A stretch of 50,008 bases of DNA from Pararoseburia sp963661325 (lineage in GTDB: Bacteria > Bacillota > Clostridia > Lachnospirales > Lachnospiraceae), in the NCBI GenBank assembly GCA_963661325.1, contig CAVLBP010000002.1, positions 1-50,008 on the forward strand, given 5' to 3'. Positions 49,620 to 50,008 of this stretch are shown one piece after another. The notes beneath the pieces were generated by a model that saw only the letters and a list, made by a program, of their open reading frames with translations, was not told the origin of the DNA and ran no database searches. Each line of letters starts with the position of its first letter. Positions within the stretch are counted from its first letter, which is position 1. The translations under genes were made by a program, and so were the position numbers.

Positions 49620-50008
49620 TTATTTCTTTGTGATGTCATCCACTAGCCATTTGCCGTTGGTCTCTTTGAGTAGAAGGCTGCCGGTAAATTCCTGCCTTCC
49701 ATCCGAAGTCTCTATGGTGACTGTATAATCATACCACTCACTGTCCCCGGCATTTTCACGCTTCTCTATGGTGATCTCCGGTGTCTCCATGGTCGTTCCA
49801 GTCTCTTGCAGGGCAATCCCCTGCGACAGGATACGTCCCTGCATAGCCGCCTGCAAGCCATCCTCTGTCATATCATCACCAAAATACTCCTGCGCCCACG
49901 CATCCAGATCCTCCTGCCCGGAGATCTGACCAAAACTATCTGCCATAGCCTCATCCCCAGAAAAGATCGTTGTAAGCAAATGTTCCGCTGATATGATCTT
50001 ATCCTCTG
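49620..50008 (-). CDS. Unrecognised protein, 5' end outside window
   Basis: About 129 residues visible, reading in from the right edge without a start. The C-terminal part alternates beta strands (YDYTVTIETSDGRQEFTGSLLLKETNGKWLVDDITKK), which resembles the small NTF2-like domains at the end of many Clostridia lipoproteins that close on a KWLVDD-type sequence. An acidic helical part precedes it (GQEDLDAWAQEYFGDDMTEDGLQAAMQ). I do not assign a function. It ends 16 bases before a strong terminator, so it is the last gene of its unit. Confidence 0.6.
   Translation of the reverse strand, partial: EDKIISAEHLLTTIFSGDEAMADSFGQISGQEDLDAWAQEYFGDDMTEDGLQAAMQGRILSQGIALQETGTTMETPEITIEKRENAGDSEWYDYTVTIETSDGRQEFTGSLLLKETNGKWLVDDITKK

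Noticed and set aside
1..50008. CRISPR arrays, tRNA or rRNA genes, insertion sequences, prophage genes
   Set aside because: No regularly spaced repeats, cloverleaf-like sequences, transposase or phage proteins were seen on either strand.

Overview
The window looks like a chromosomal segment of a low-to-mid GC Gram-positive anaerobe of the Clostridia, most probably a Lachnospiraceae gut bacterium. Supporting signs are a perfect CIRCE heat-shock operator, AAGGAGG-type ribosome binding sites, a Ser-rich lipoprotein linker on the peptide-binding protein, LytTR regulators with GHKL kinases, and a GH3 enzyme with reversed domain order of the type known from Butyrivibrio and Ruminococcus. Family assignment is an inference from protein character; no search was run. 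One run of 112 N (28801-28912) shows this is a draft scaffold. I see no tRNA, rRNA, CRISPR array, insertion sequence or prophage.

Layout. 1-3291: remains of an agr-type quorum-sensing locus. An AgrA-like regulator and AgrC-like kinase (+) diverge from a truncated agrB followed by two unrecognised genes (-). The shared intergenic region carries a 13-bp direct repeat with a 21-bp period. 3294-11072: housekeeping and stress genes on the - strand: aminotransferase, rarA, a polysaccharide deacetylase, and the HrcA/CIRCE-controlled hsp20-dnaJ-clpB group. 11273-14612: CarD-type regulator, aspartate kinase, KDG kinase. 14861-23303: an oligopeptide ABC transporter (oppBCDF-oppA), peptidase T and an AlaX-type editing protein, a peptide-use block. 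23400-26673: hflX (+) and asnB (-).

26854-35285: a signalling block with an EAL protein whose GGDEF site is degenerate, an epimerase at the scaffold gap, an HD-GYP protein, a double-receiver regulator and a large hybrid histidine kinase. Both c-di-GMP proteins look degradative. 35369-44263: a carbohydrate block with a GPH-family sugar symporter, a GH2 glycosidase, a second LytTR two-component system, and a membrane-anchored GH3 enzyme. The GH2 and GH3 upstream regions share a TAAGTGGT direct-repeat element with LytTR-like spacing, which suggests a small sugar regulon run by the adjacent two-component system. 44388-49515: a MATE efflux protein and a rhamnose-type operon (rhamnulokinase, an arabinose/fucose-isomerase-like protein, rhamnulose-1-phosphate aldolase). 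The window ends inside an unrecognised gene.

The most interesting items are the predicted LytTR regulon of GH2 and GH3, the broken agrB with intact-looking AgrA/AgrC and operator, the non-RhaA-like isomerase in the rhamnose operon, and the heat-shock operon in which the -35 box sits in the CIRCE loop and a terminator separates hsp20 from dnaJ-clpB. None of these amounts to proof of a wholly new system.
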